Part shown: positions 9,608-17,523 of the stretch, piece after piece
Layout of the letters: each line of letters opens with the position of its first letter
Position numbering within the stretch: the stretch's first letter is position 1
Assembly (NCBI GenBank): GCA_017795005.1
Contig: CP051242.1
Location: 2,628,976-2,692,975, forward strand
Direction: 5' to 3'
Length of the DNA stretch: 64,000 nucleotides
Source of the DNA: Balneolaceae bacterium
GTDB lineage: Bacteria > Bacteroidota > Rhodothermia > Balneolales > Balneolaceae
Notes under the pieces: generated by a model
What the model was told of the DNA's origin: nothing
The model's input: only the letters and a program-made list of their open reading frames with translations
The model's database searches: none
Program-made: the position numbers and the translations under genes

Positions 9608-10720
9608 TTATTTTCTTGTTCGGATGTACACATCACCGTTAACCATCTTGAAACCCATTTCTATTTTCCCATCTCCAAATTGGATAGGAGAAGTGTTATT
9701 GATTTTGTATCGGTTGCGATTTCCATCCTGTTCCTTGTTCAATCGGTTTGGGAGGCGTTTTACTTGCTCAAAGTCTGTATATAATTCACCGTGTAAACTT
9801 TCAAAGGTTACAACGGCTGATAAATCTTCCGGAGAATAAATTTCTATAGTCCCATTCACGGTTTTAAAATAGGTGTCTTCGGTAGGACTTTCGAGGTACC
9901 AAACTTCAATATCTCCGTTTACTGTGTTCGCGCCTATATATCCCTTTACATCTTTAACCATTACAGATCCGTTCACATTATTTGCTTTCACTCCATTTAG
10001 CATATCGCTTACCTGCACTTCCCCGGAGTTTACCGTAGAAGCGTCCAATGCGAGATTCTTAGGTACTTTTATTTCAAGATCATAATGAGCATTTATACTG
10101 TTTCTGTCACGATCATCCCAATTCCAGTAATATTGAATCTTGCCTTTTTTGAATTCGATATGTGCATTTGGAGATTCGATATAGATGTAAAGCTTTCCTT
10201 CATAAAAATTTGATTTGAGTTCAAACTCAGCGGCTTCTTCATCCGAAATTTTACCTCTCTTTTTCCAAAGTTCTTTTGTTCCTTCTATAATGATTTCATC
10301 GCCATCGTAACCGGTTACTATAACATCTCCATTGATATTTTTGATGACTACTTCTGAATCTGAATCGTATTCATCACTGCCAATCACCATTCTTATATTT
10401 TCTTTGAGAGGATCTTCTGCTTCAGATTTCCAATCGTCACTCCAAGTACTACTTCTATAGTCATTCAAATGATCCAGACCGCTAAAATCAAAGCTTGGAA
10501 TCTCGAAATTGAAATCTATTGAAGGCATTTCAAAATTAAAGCTGAAATCGAAGTCGTGATCAAAATTAAAGTCGTATTCGAAATCATGTTCGAAAGACAT
10601 ATGAACATTCGTTTCGATGTGGTCTTTTACCTGGTCTTTAATTTCCACTTTTAATGATTGTGCAAAGCCCGTTACAGATAAAAGCAGAATGGATAAAATT
10701 GTTGCTAACGAGGTTTTCAT
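9608..10720 (-). CDS. Secreted DUF4097 family beta-strand-repeat protein (longer paralogue)
   Basis: A 370-residue protein with signal peptide MKTSLATILSILLLSVTGFA. After it comes a very unusual Phe/Asp/Glu-rich segment (about residues 35-80) with repeated F-x-F-x-H/D units such as FEHDFEYDFNFDHDFDFS, then the DUF4097 beta-strand repeats (NINGDVIVTGYDG, TVNSGEVQVSD, VNGSVMVKDVKG, TVNGDIEVWY, LHGELYTDF, VNGDVYIRTRK). It overlaps the anti-sigma gene by 4 bp (ATGA), indicating translational coupling. The acidic-aromatic stretch is absent from the shorter paralogue. Confidence 0.87.
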   Translation of the reverse strand: MKTSLATILSILLLSVTGFAQSLKVEIKDQVKDHIETNVHMSFEHDFEYDFNFDHDFDFSFNFEMPSIDFNFEIPSFDFSGLDHLNDYRSSTWSDDWKSEAEDPLKENIRMVIGSDEYDSDSEVVIKNINGDVIVTGYDGDEIIIEGTKELWKKRGKISDEEAAEFELKSNFYEGKLYIYIESPNAHIEFKKGKIQYYWNWDDRDRNSINAHYDLEIKVPKNLALDASTVNSGEVQVSDMLNGVKANNVNGSVMVKDVKGYIGANTVNGDIEVWYLESPTEDTYFKTVNGTIEIYSPEDLSAVVTFESLHGELYTDFEQVKRLPNRLNKEQDGNRNRYKINNTSPIQFGDGKIEMGFKMVNGDVYIRTRK

Positions 10721-11505
10721 AGTAATACCGCAATTGTGTTTTCAACTTTCTTTTTGGTAGCGCCGGCAAGGTCTTTTTCATTAATAAGGCGCTGGAATTC
10801 ATTGGCAGAGTTTTTAACTCCAAGTTCAACCATCGCATCCGCTAACGTGACGATTACGATGTCGTTATCCTGATTCGCGATGGATTTAACGAAACCTTCA
10901 CGAACTAAAGGGTTATCTCCCCATCGGGTTAAAGCCTCAATGGTTTGAACTCGTACGTTTACGCTTTCATCATTATTTAAGGTAAAGAGTAGTGCCCGAA
11001 CCGCTTTCTGATCCGCCATTGGTAACTGAGCACTTATATTTACAGCCCTTAAACGATCGGTGGTACTTGGACCTTCCAGCATACTTACCATCATCATTTC
11101 GCGCATATTTTGCATTTCAGAAGTGAGTTCCTGAATCTCTGCATCATTGCTTCCAAGCTGATTACCGATGAAACCTCCAACAATAAGCAGCACAAAAGCA
11201 TATGCAAGCCTTGGCATAGTTAGGTATGAGAAAAACTCATTTAATTTTGCCCTGATTATTTCGCCTAATGATGATTTCACCTGCTCCTTTTCTGCTTCCA
11301 GCATGGTATAGAAGCGACTACTCATTTCTTTGGAAGGCTCAGGTACCTGGATCATATCCAGTTCATCATGAAGCTGTTCCATTGCCCGGAAATCGATAAA
11401 ATCGATATCCCCTTTTGCAATCAGCTCCTCGACTTCTCTTTTGCCTGCCTCATCCAGAGTACCCTGGAGATATTCGGCGATTAATTGTTGATTCTTTTCA
11501 CTCAT
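10717..11505 (-). CDS. Anti-sigma-factor-like membrane protein with HEAT repeats
   Basis: A 262-residue protein with a cytoplasmic N-terminal region (residues 1-98) like the helical part of anti-sigma factors but without a zinc-binding His/Cys set. A transmembrane helix follows (about 100-118), then a short coiled coil and HEAT-like helical repeats (about 145-262: RALLFTLNNDESVNVRVQTIEALTRWGDNPLVREGF). I chose ATG 11505 because GAGGAA lies at the right distance; the GTG at 11520 overlaps that site. It overlaps the sigma gene by 8 bp and the DUF4097 gene by 4 bp. Regulation of the adjacent sigma factor is inferred from position and topology. Confidence 0.75.
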   Translation of the reverse strand: MSEKNQQLIAEYLQGTLDEAGKREVEELIAKGDIDFIDFRAMEQLHDELDMIQVPEPSKEMSSRFYTMLEAEKEQVKSSLGEIIRAKLNEFFSYLTMPRLAYAFVLLIVGGFIGNQLGSNDAEIQELTSEMQNMREMMMVSMLEGPSTTDRLRAVNISAQLPMADQKAVRALLFTLNNDESVNVRVQTIEALTRWGDNPLVREGFVKSIANQDNDIVIVTLADAMVELGVKNSANEFQRLINEKDLAGATKKKVENTIAVLL

Positions 11506-12064
11506 GGCTGTATTCCTCACTAAGTGTGGTTACAATCTGTTTTAATTCTTTCATTGCTCTGAACATCCGGACTTTAATAGCGCTTTCTGTTACGCCCTGG
11601 ATATCAGCGATTTCGTGATATTTGAGTCCTTCAAAACGACTCAGGATCACTACTTCCCGCTTGTCATCGTCCAGCTGTTCGATCGCTTTTTCCAATAAGA
11701 CTTTCTTTTGATTTCGCTCATCCATTTCCGCATATCCGGCAGGAACCTCACCCGGGATTTGTTCTTCGTCAAGAATCTCATCCTCCCTTCGCCGCTTTTC
11801 TTTACGATAGTGGTCGATGTGGGCATTTCGCGCTATGCTGAACATCCAGGTGGTGAACGATCCCGTACCGGAATACGTGGTTCGATATTTGAGCATTCGC
11901 TCGAACACCGATTGAACAAGATCTTCGCTAAGCTGGGACTCGTAGGTTTTACGATAGAAAAAACTATACAATGGACGATTATATCGCTCAAAAAGCAGAC
12001 CCAGTTTATCCAGGTCCCCATCCTTCACTTTCATCATTAATGCTTTATCTGTCGTAGAATCCAA
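11498..12064 (-). CDS. ECF-type RNA polymerase sigma factor
   Basis: A 188-residue sigma-70 family protein with only region 2 (YNRPLYSFFYRKTYESQLSE, SFTTWMFSIARNAHIDHYRK) and region 4 (LDDDKREVVILSRFEGLKYH, IADIQGVTESAIKVRMFRAM), the extracytoplasmic-function layout. The likely start is TTG at 12064; an ATG 9 codons inside is the alternative. It is the first gene of a minus-strand locus with the anti-sigma-like, DUF4097 and DUF5916 genes, which are its probable targets or partners. Confidence 0.92.
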   Translation of the reverse strand: MDSTTDKALMMKVKDGDLDKLGLLFERYNRPLYSFFYRKTYESQLSEDLVQSVFERMLKYRTTYSGTGSFTTWMFSIARNAHIDHYRKEKRRREDEILDEEQIPGEVPAGYAEMDERNQKKVLLEKAIEQLDDDKREVVILSRFEGLKYHEIADIQGVTESAIKVRMFRAMKELKQIVTTLSEEYSHE

Positions 12065-12123
12065 ACGTTTATTTCTTACCCGAGTTAGCGTTCTCGATCA
12101 TGTACACTGATGAGATTTGGAAA

Positions 12124-12130
12124 GGTTACA
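12124..12130 (-). promoter_or_regulatory. Possible ECF -35-like TGTAACC box upstream of the sigma operon
   Basis: TGTAACCTTTCC reads on the minus strand about 60 bp before the sigma-factor start. TGTAAC also occurs upstream of the Bax-inhibitor gene (3007-3012), the distal DUF5916 gene (5786-5791), the sorting-domain protein (15370-15388, both strands) and the first GH16 gene (20693-20698). A hexamer is expected by chance about 30 times on both strands in 64 kb, and I see no shared -10 element, so this is only a suggestion. Confidence 0.25.
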
Positions 12131-12166
12131 AAATAGTTTTGAGAAAGTATTCATTGAGGATAGTTG

Positions 12167-12310
12167 TGTCTCCCCTTGGAGGAGACAGAGTCCAAACTTG
12201 TTTGGGCTCAGAGGGAGGACTGGATTGGCAACAAAACTCTGAGTCAGTCCCGTCCTCTCCCTGATCATCATGCAAGCGTGCTGATCTGTCCCTCCCCGAG
12301 GAGGGACAGT
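12167..12310. repeat. Multi-hairpin structured repeat, copy A (~144 bp)
   Basis: The element is nested and palindromic: a terminal hairpin (TGTCTCC...GGAGACA), a second hairpin (GAGTCCAAACTTGTTTGGGCTC type), a long-range stem AGAGGGAGGAC pairing with GTCCTCTCCCT, and a closing hairpin (CTGTCCCTCC...GGAGGGACAG). A second copy in the same orientation lies at 32177-32318, with the stems conserved and the loops diverged. It fills much of the 382-bp gene-free gap 12065-12446. The rest of the gap holds the sigma promoter region, a small GTCATCCCGGA...TCCGGG hairpin (12347-12363) and a terminator. Confidence 0.8.
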
Positions 12311-12397
12311 TTTCCGATCTCGTTTGTCTATCTAGGATTAGGTCATCCCGGACTTGATCCGGGATCTTATGATTTGGGTCTATATTTAGTAAATAAA

Positions 12398-12425
12398 AAA
12401 GAGAGAGTCTTTAAAACTCTCCCTT
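12398..12425 (-). terminator. Intrinsic terminator of the sorting-domain gene
   Basis: On the minus strand, GGGAGAGT and ACTCTCTC arms around a 7-base loop are followed by TTTTTTA. It lies 22 bp after the stop codon of the 12447-15301 gene. Confidence 0.7.
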
Positions 12426-12446
12426 TCTAAATCTGAAAAATGTAAA

Positions 12447-13430
12447 CTATTTAATAAGAACCATTCTTTTAGTTAGGGTTCCTGAATTAGTTGTAATCCG
12501 GTAGATATAAATGCCTGAGTTTAGGTTACTAGCATTGAACTTAACATTATGAATACCTTTGGACATTCTTTCGTCAGTTAATACTGATATTCTTTTCCCA
12601 AGCATATCAAAAATCTCAAGTTTCACATCTAATGCTTCATTTAAGGTAAATGAAATATTTGTTGTTGGGTTGAACGGATTTGGATAATTCTGTGCAAGCT
12701 CAAATGGATATACTTTTTCTTCTTTGGTTTCTGTTATACCGGGATTTATTTTAGAAGTATTCCCATCGGTGTCTCCTGAACTAAGACTGGAAAAGTAATA
12801 GGATCCATTGTTTGAAGCTGATTCATTGTACAGAACTATTTCACTTGGAGTATGCTGAGTCTGGTATAGGCTTACCTTTGACTGCCAGTTATCTGCTGAT
12901 GTATACGCCAGCACAAATTCATCGTACCCGTCTCCGTTGTAATCCCCATGGGTCATCGCTGTGACTTTCCAGTAGTTACTGGTCCAAATACCCGTTAATG
13001 CCCCTGATGTGGATGTCTCATCAAGCTTATCCCCCCATTTACTTGCCAAAAGGCCACCAGGAGTTTCATCCTCCATCTTATATCTGTAGTAGTCTCCCGA
13101 TGCATCTTTAATTTTAGTCGCTTGTAACTCATCAAAACCGTCCCCATCGGTGTCTCCTGAACTAAGACTGGAAAAGTAATAGGATCCATTGTTTGAAGCT
13201 GATTCATTGTACAGAACTATTTCACTTGGAGTATGCTGAGTCTGGTATAGGCTTACCTTTGACTGCCAGTTATCTGCTGATGTATACGCCAGCACAAATT
13301 CATCGTACCCGTCTCCGTTGTAATCCCCATGGGTCATCGCTGTGACTTTCCAGTAGTTACTGGTCCAAATACCCGTTAATGCCCCTGATGTGGATGTCTC
13401 ATCAAGCTTATCCCCCCATTTACTTGCCAA
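12447..13430 (-). pseudogene. C-terminal part of frameshifted secreted protein, with type IX sorting domain
   Basis: This frame continues the 13376-15301 gene after a 1-bp loss. It holds the rest of repeat 2, all of repeat 3 and a linker, then a C-terminal domain of about 85 residues with NYPNPFNPTTNISF, FDMLGKRISVL, LNSGIYIYRI and a final KRMVLIK. This is the Por/type IX secretion sorting domain, which directs cargo through the SprA-containing translocon; sprA is encoded at 43916-51184. The reading frame as written starts inside a repeat and has no signal peptide, so it is not an independent gene. Either the deletion is real and the product loses its sorting signal, or it is an assembly error in near-identical repeats. 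Confidence 0.85.
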
Positions 13431-13887
13431 AAGGCCACCAGAGTTTCATCCTCCATCTTATATCTGTAGTAGTCTCCCGATGCATCTTTAATTTTAGTCG
13501 CTTGTAACTCATCAAAACCGTCCCCATCGGTGTCTCCTGAACTAAGACTGGAAAAGTAATAGGATCCATTGTTTGAAGCTGATTCATTGTACAGAACTAT
13601 TTCACTTGGAGTATGCTGAGTCTGGTATAGGCTTACCTTTGACTGCCAGTTATCTGCTGATGTATACGCCAGCACAAATTCATCGTACCCGTCTCCGTTG
13701 TAATCCCCATGGGTCATCGCTGTGACTTTCCAGTAGTTACTGGTCCAAATACCCGTTAATGCCCCTGATGTGGATGTCTCATCAAGCTTATCCCCCCATT
13801 TACTTGCCAAAAGGCCACCAGAAGTTTCATCCTCCATCTTATATCTGTAGTAGTCTCCCGATGCATCTTTAATTTTAGTCGCTTGTA
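12762..13887. repeat. Three tandem copies of a 381-bp coding repeat
   Basis: The same sequence recurs with offset 381 bp (GGCCACCA anchor at 13052 and 13433) and 380 bp (13433 to 13813). Copies are nearly identical at the DNA level, and each encodes about 127 residues with the Asp-rich FG-GAP/VCBS-like motifs GDYNGDGYDEF and GDTDGDGFDE. The shorter spacing reflects one base missing just after 13440 (CCAGAGTTTC, against CCAGGAGTTTC in copy 3 and CCAGAAGTTTC in copy 1). Such identity indicates recent duplication or gene conversion. Confidence 0.92.
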
Positions 13888-15301
13888 GTTCTTCGAATGG
13901 AATTGAAGCATCATCTTCATCCAACTCAAAGAGTTTTACTTCCCAGGGAGCGAAACTTTCTTTTATAATCCCATCCTTTACATCAATTTCATTGTAAGTG
14001 AGTGCTGTTAAACCTGAATTAATAGAAACTTCCTGGGCAATAGTTATAAATTTTAAAGGAGAAAAACTTTGACCTTGAGGGAGTGTTTTTAAACTTATCC
14101 ATCCATCATTAATTGTACTTCCACTTACATTTGCAGCAATTAACAGATACTTACCGTCTTCACCATGGTTAGAGCTTCTTTTTAATATATAATGAATGTC
14201 CTCATGAGCAATACCTGCATTATTATTTACAGATCCCCAGGTAAAAGAACCAATGGTTTCACCTTCTAAATACCCTGCCTTGATAAGACCAAGCTCTCTT
14301 ATAACAGGTTTTACATTATTAGTAATATGGGTAGGAACCGAACCGTAGTTGATATTCCTATTCGTATTACCACTACTATCAAGGCATGGGTAAGCATCTT
14401 TGTAACTATAGTACCATAGACCTGCAGCTTTATGTATCAATGAAGTGTAGGTTTGAAATCGTACTTCTTCAAGATCATTTTTTTTATCTGTACCATCACA
14501 AGACTCACTCTCCGTGTGAATACTTAATACCATTTGGGAATTTGATTTACCATCTATTAAATCATCTATGGTTTCAAGATGATTAGCAAAATCTTCATTG
14601 GTAAACTTATAGGTATCATTAAAAATGATATCAGCCGCATTATCATAATTATAAGTTGATGAAAAACTATAATTTATTCCATTTTCTAAAAAATTAGTTG
14701 TCAATACTTCAGTGTTATTTCTGAAGTCCCACGTATTATCATTGTGATCACCTAAAGTAATAACAAAAGGATGTTCTGTATCACTATCAATCTCTCTAAG
14801 TTCAGAAACCGCCCAGGCAAGTGAATCAGGGCGTACTGATTTAGACCACATTTTACTAGCAGTAGAAGTATCATGTGGTTCATCAGCAAGATAATAGCCA
14901 TAAAGAGCAGAATGATCCTTCACATACCCTACCACATCTTCTAAACGAGTCAAATCTCCTGAAGAAATATAATTCCTGCCGTCCCCGGGAAAATCATATT
15001 TACTGTTAGTATTATTCTCTGCTGTTCTAGGTAAACTAATAAGGACCTTTAAGGTCTCACTAGCAGCTGTATTAAGATAAATATTCAACCCGGATGAACT
15101 TATAATATCATATTCACTTGAAAACCAATATGACTGTACATGTGTAAATCCAATGTCAGCTATTTCGTCTAACGTAGTCCAAGTAGGCATACCTGTATCC
15201 CGTTGTTCTTGGTTTGCATGAAAAATCCCAATAGGAAACTCTTGTGCTTTGATGGTTAAGGTTAGAAAAAGAAAGCTTAGAATAGATATAAATTTCTTCA
15301 T
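13376..15301 (-). CDS. Secreted TIM-barrel (glycoside-hydrolase-like) protein with FG-GAP-like repeats, truncated by frameshift
   Basis: The signal peptide is MKKFISILSFLFLTLTIKA. Residues about 22-360 look like a (beta/alpha)8 glycoside-hydrolase-like domain: IGFTHVQSYW, then LYGYYLADEPH with a Glu where clan-A glycosidases have their acid/base, MVLSIHTESE and GLWYYSYKDAYPC. A beta domain follows (about 380-480), then the 127-residue FG-GAP-like repeats. Translation leaves the true frame at about 13441 in repeat 2 and ends after 27 unrelated residues. The intact gene would span 12447-15301 (about 950 residues). The substrate is unknown; no polysaccharide-utilisation genes are adjacent. Confidence 0.8.
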   Translation of the reverse strand: MKKFISILSFLFLTLTIKAQEFPIGIFHANQEQRDTGMPTWTTLDEIADIGFTHVQSYWFSSEYDIISSSGLNIYLNTAASETLKVLISLPRTAENNTNSKYDFPGDGRNYISSGDLTRLEDVVGYVKDHSALYGYYLADEPHDTSTASKMWSKSVRPDSLAWAVSELREIDSDTEHPFVITLGDHNDNTWDFRNNTEVLTTNFLENGINYSFSSTYNYDNAADIIFNDTYKFTNEDFANHLETIDDLIDGKSNSQMVLSIHTESESCDGTDKKNDLEEVRFQTYTSLIHKAAGLWYYSYKDAYPCLDSSGNTNRNINYGSVPTHITNNVKPVIRELGLIKAGYLEGETIGSFTWGSVNNNAGIAHEDIHYILKRSSNHGEDGKYLLIAANVSGSTINDGWISLKTLPQGQSFSPLKFITIAQEVSINSGLTALTYNEIDVKDGIIKESFAPWEVKLFELDEDDASIPFEELQATKIKDASGDYYRYKMEDETSGGLLASKWGDKLDETSTSGALTGIWTSNYWKVTAMTHGDYNGDGYDEFVLAYTSADNWQSKVSLYQTQHTPSEIVLYNESASNNGSYYFSSLSSGDTDGDGFDELQATKIKDASGDYYRYKMEDETLVAFWQVNGGISLMRHPHQGH

Positions 15302-15369
15302 GATGATTTTTACTTTAGTTAAAATTTCTTGACCAATGAATGTTGCTATTCACTACAGACAGGAAGGTT

Positions 15370-15388
15370 TGTAACAAAGATTGTTACA
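15370..15388. promoter_or_regulatory. TGTAAC-N7-GTTACA palindrome
   Basis: A perfect 6-bp inverted repeat (TGTAACAAAGATTGTTACA) lies 68 bp upstream of the secreted TIM-barrel gene. Its size and symmetry resemble a dimeric-regulator operator. It shares the TGTAAC half-site seen upstream of the sigma-factor operon. Confidence 0.4.
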
Positions 15389-15449
15389 TAGTTAACTAAG
15401 AGTTTTACAAAGATTTAATATTCAACGACTTTGGAAAAAGCAACTATAA

Positions 15450-15971
15450 CTAAACCAACTCCACCTTCTCACCTATACATTCCTCCAGAAAGCGGTGGAT
15501 ATCTACAATTTGCTGGTGACCGAATTTTTGTCCGAGATAAGCAACCAAATATAAAGACATAAAGACCAGAGTAAGAACCGGGACCGACCAATAAATCAGG
15601 CTTTCTTTTCCCAGCGACCAATAGGACAAACTCACCATTGCAGCAATCATAGTTATAAAACCAATTAGCGAATAGAAAAACATAAACATGGTCCAAACCG
15701 TCGGCTGAGGACCGTATAATCCCCGAATTAAACTTCCGTGATCTGTTTTCTCAAAATGAATAGTTAATTGAGGTGACCAGTAGTGTTGATCCGCTTTGAG
15801 TGGAGAAAAAGTGGCAAACCCCGGAAGCACCTGCCCATCACATTTGATATCGGGTTCAGCTAACTTTTCTTTAATAATTCGATGAAGTTTTTCGGGGGTT
15901 AGCTCTGTCTCAAACCTAATCCTTGGTCGAATTCTTTTAAAATTGATATGATCGATTGAATTGATACTCAT
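15450..15971 (-). CDS. Uncharacterised two-helix membrane protein, last gene of the Rieske operon
   Basis: A 173-residue protein whose N-terminal half is soluble and beta-rich (IRPRIRFETELTPEKLHRII, ADQHYWSPQLTIHFEKTDHG). Two transmembrane helices follow (about residues 92-145), then a short amphipathic tail (HRFLEECIGEKVELV). I chose ATG 15971, which overlaps the upstream stop as ATGA; an upstream in-frame start at 15986 would overlap more. I recognise no family. Its position at the end of five tight overlaps implies a shared role with the redox genes. Confidence 0.75.
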   Translation of the reverse strand: MSINSIDHINFKRIRPRIRFETELTPEKLHRIIKEKLAEPDIKCDGQVLPGFATFSPLKADQHYWSPQLTIHFEKTDHGSLIRGLYGPQPTVWTMFMFFYSLIGFITMIAAMVSLSYWSLGKESLIYWSVPVLTLVFMSLYLVAYLGQKFGHQQIVDIHRFLEECIGEKVELV

Positions 15972-16753
15972 TTGTTCCGATACCAATCTATGCAGATATG
16001 TATAAATCTATCCAACTCATCGTTTGTCTTTTCGATTTCCGTTAAAGGTAAAATTGCTCCCTTAAAACCATTTGTAACTTCCCATCTTCCTGATTCCAAT
16101 TCCGTGACATTTGAATAATCCAGACTTCCTTGATCCGGATAGCCGGACATATAGAAATAAGGAGCGCCGGCCATATCGTCTTCCATGGCTAAACCAAATC
16201 CGATTCCCAGTTTTTCAGAAACCTGGACATAGATTCCGGTATCAAAATGATGGGGCCAGATTCGAATGGGGACTTCTGCATCAAGAATGTGCATCACTTT
16301 CTCGCAAGCTTCATTTGCTAGGGTTCTCCATTGTGTCCATTCGTCCAGATTATGCCGGTTTATCATTTGAAAAGGTTGATTAAGAAACGTGTATTCAGGT
16401 ATTTCAAAATGCATTGGATCAGAAAATCCATCTAGATTTAAACCAGCCTCCTTAATTCCTTTCTTAAGTTGGTTTTCTACTTCTAGCTGTGTTTTCAACA
16501 CAGTAGAGACAACCTGAAAAGCTTCTTCAGTCTCATCCAGCCACAACATGCAGAAATCAGTAATTCGTAATACCAGTTTTATCTTCCCTTTTGGGGATTT
16601 AATCCAGTGTGTTTCCAGCCAGTTCTTTGCTGGGACAAATCCCAGGTTGTTATGACTGTCATCATCTTTCTTCTCGACGTACGTTCTTCCCGCTTTAGCC
16701 AGTATCTGAGCTAAATAATGTATTCTCTGATCTGTTTGGGTGTATTTATTCAT
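15968..16753 (-). CDS. Uncharacterised soluble protein of the Rieske operon
   Basis: A 261-residue protein without signal peptide or membrane helices. It begins with an amphipathic helix (TDQRIHYLAQILAKAGRTYV). Near residue 165 is IRIWPHHFDTGIYV, followed by GIGFGLAMEDDMAGAPYFYM. The paired His and acidic residues in these motifs could bind a metal or cofactor, but I cannot assign a family. It overlaps both neighbours by ATGA, so translational coupling is likely. Confidence 0.75.
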   Translation of the reverse strand: MNKYTQTDQRIHYLAQILAKAGRTYVEKKDDDSHNNLGFVPAKNWLETHWIKSPKGKIKLVLRITDFCMLWLDETEEAFQVVSTVLKTQLEVENQLKKGIKEAGLNLDGFSDPMHFEIPEYTFLNQPFQMINRHNLDEWTQWRTLANEACEKVMHILDAEVPIRIWPHHFDTGIYVQVSEKLGIGFGLAMEDDMAGAPYFYMSGYPDQGSLDYSNVTELESGRWEVTNGFKGAILPLTEIEKTNDELDRFIHICIDWYRNK

Positions 16754-17523
16754 TTATTCCTTTCAATAGACTCCAAATCTAACTTCAACACTTTCCATCC
16801 ATTCTGATAAAAACTTATTCCCGAAACCGAAATAGTTTCTGCTACATAAGGAAGAACTTCTTTATTAATATTTTCTTCTTCTTTTCCTTTTAAAAGATAG
16901 TACTCATAAGATTCACCATCGTCCTGAAGCACCCGCATTACTGGAGGAATTCCACCGCTTATACACCGAATTGCACAACTTTTGTGAATTTTACCTTCAC
17001 CTGGCTTCATCACGCCGAAATAACATTTTGGGTCAAGGATTTCCCCTGTTAAAGAAACACTTTCGCTGTTATCTAAACCTTCGAATGGTTCAACTTCTTT
17101 ATCCTTTGAACTCACAAAACTCTCTTCCTGATCTGTAAGTTCTAATAAAGTGACCCCATCTCCATAAATCAGAGTACCTCTAAATGTTACTTCCTCACCA
17201 AGAAGTGCACCATGTTCATTTTGAATATCATAGATGATTTCTTCTGCTCCGAACTTTCCAAAACCTACTAACAGGATAAACTCGGTACTGTCTTCATCAG
17301 AAACTTCAAGGATGGGATATGGATCACCATGATAGATTCCAGTCAACTCGGTAAGAGTCCCAAATTCAAAATGATGATGATTGAAAGGTTTTTGAAAAAG
17401 TACTACATACATTAAGAAAAGTGGAATCAGAATAAAAATCCCAATCAATATCCTCTTGATGAACTGTTTATTAGATAGAGGCATTTCGTCCTGCCATCCG
17501 ATATAAAATTCTTCCTGACTCAT
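16750..17523 (-). CDS. Single-pass membrane protein with a conserved Cys-rich CYFGVMKPG...CAIRCISGGIPP motif
   Basis: A 257-residue protein with one transmembrane helix (about residues 23-44) and a large periplasmic domain predicted to contain two OB-like beta regions. The second has CYFGVMKPGEGKIHKSCAIRC followed by ISGGIPP, with three Cys and one His that could bind metal or form a disulphide. I believe this motif recurs in proteins encoded beside ferric-reductase-like genes, but that is from memory. It overlaps the ferric-reductase/Rieske gene by 4 bp. Confidence 0.75.
   Translation of the reverse strand: MSQEEFYIGWQDEMPLSNKQFIKRILIGIFILIPLFLMYVVLFQKPFNHHHFEFGTLTELTGIYHGDPYPILEVSDEDSTEFILLVGFGKFGAEEIIYDIQNEHGALLGEEVTFRGTLIYGDGVTLLELTDQEESFVSSKDKEVEPFEGLDNSESVSLTGEILDPKCYFGVMKPGEGKIHKSCAIRCISGGIPPVMRVLQDDGESYEYYLLKGKEEENINKEVLPYVAETISVSGISFYQNGWKVLKLDLESIERNK

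Noticed and set aside
12164-12430. Plus-strand open frame of 88 codons
   Set aside because: It lies across the multi-hairpin repeat and terminator and has no coding character.
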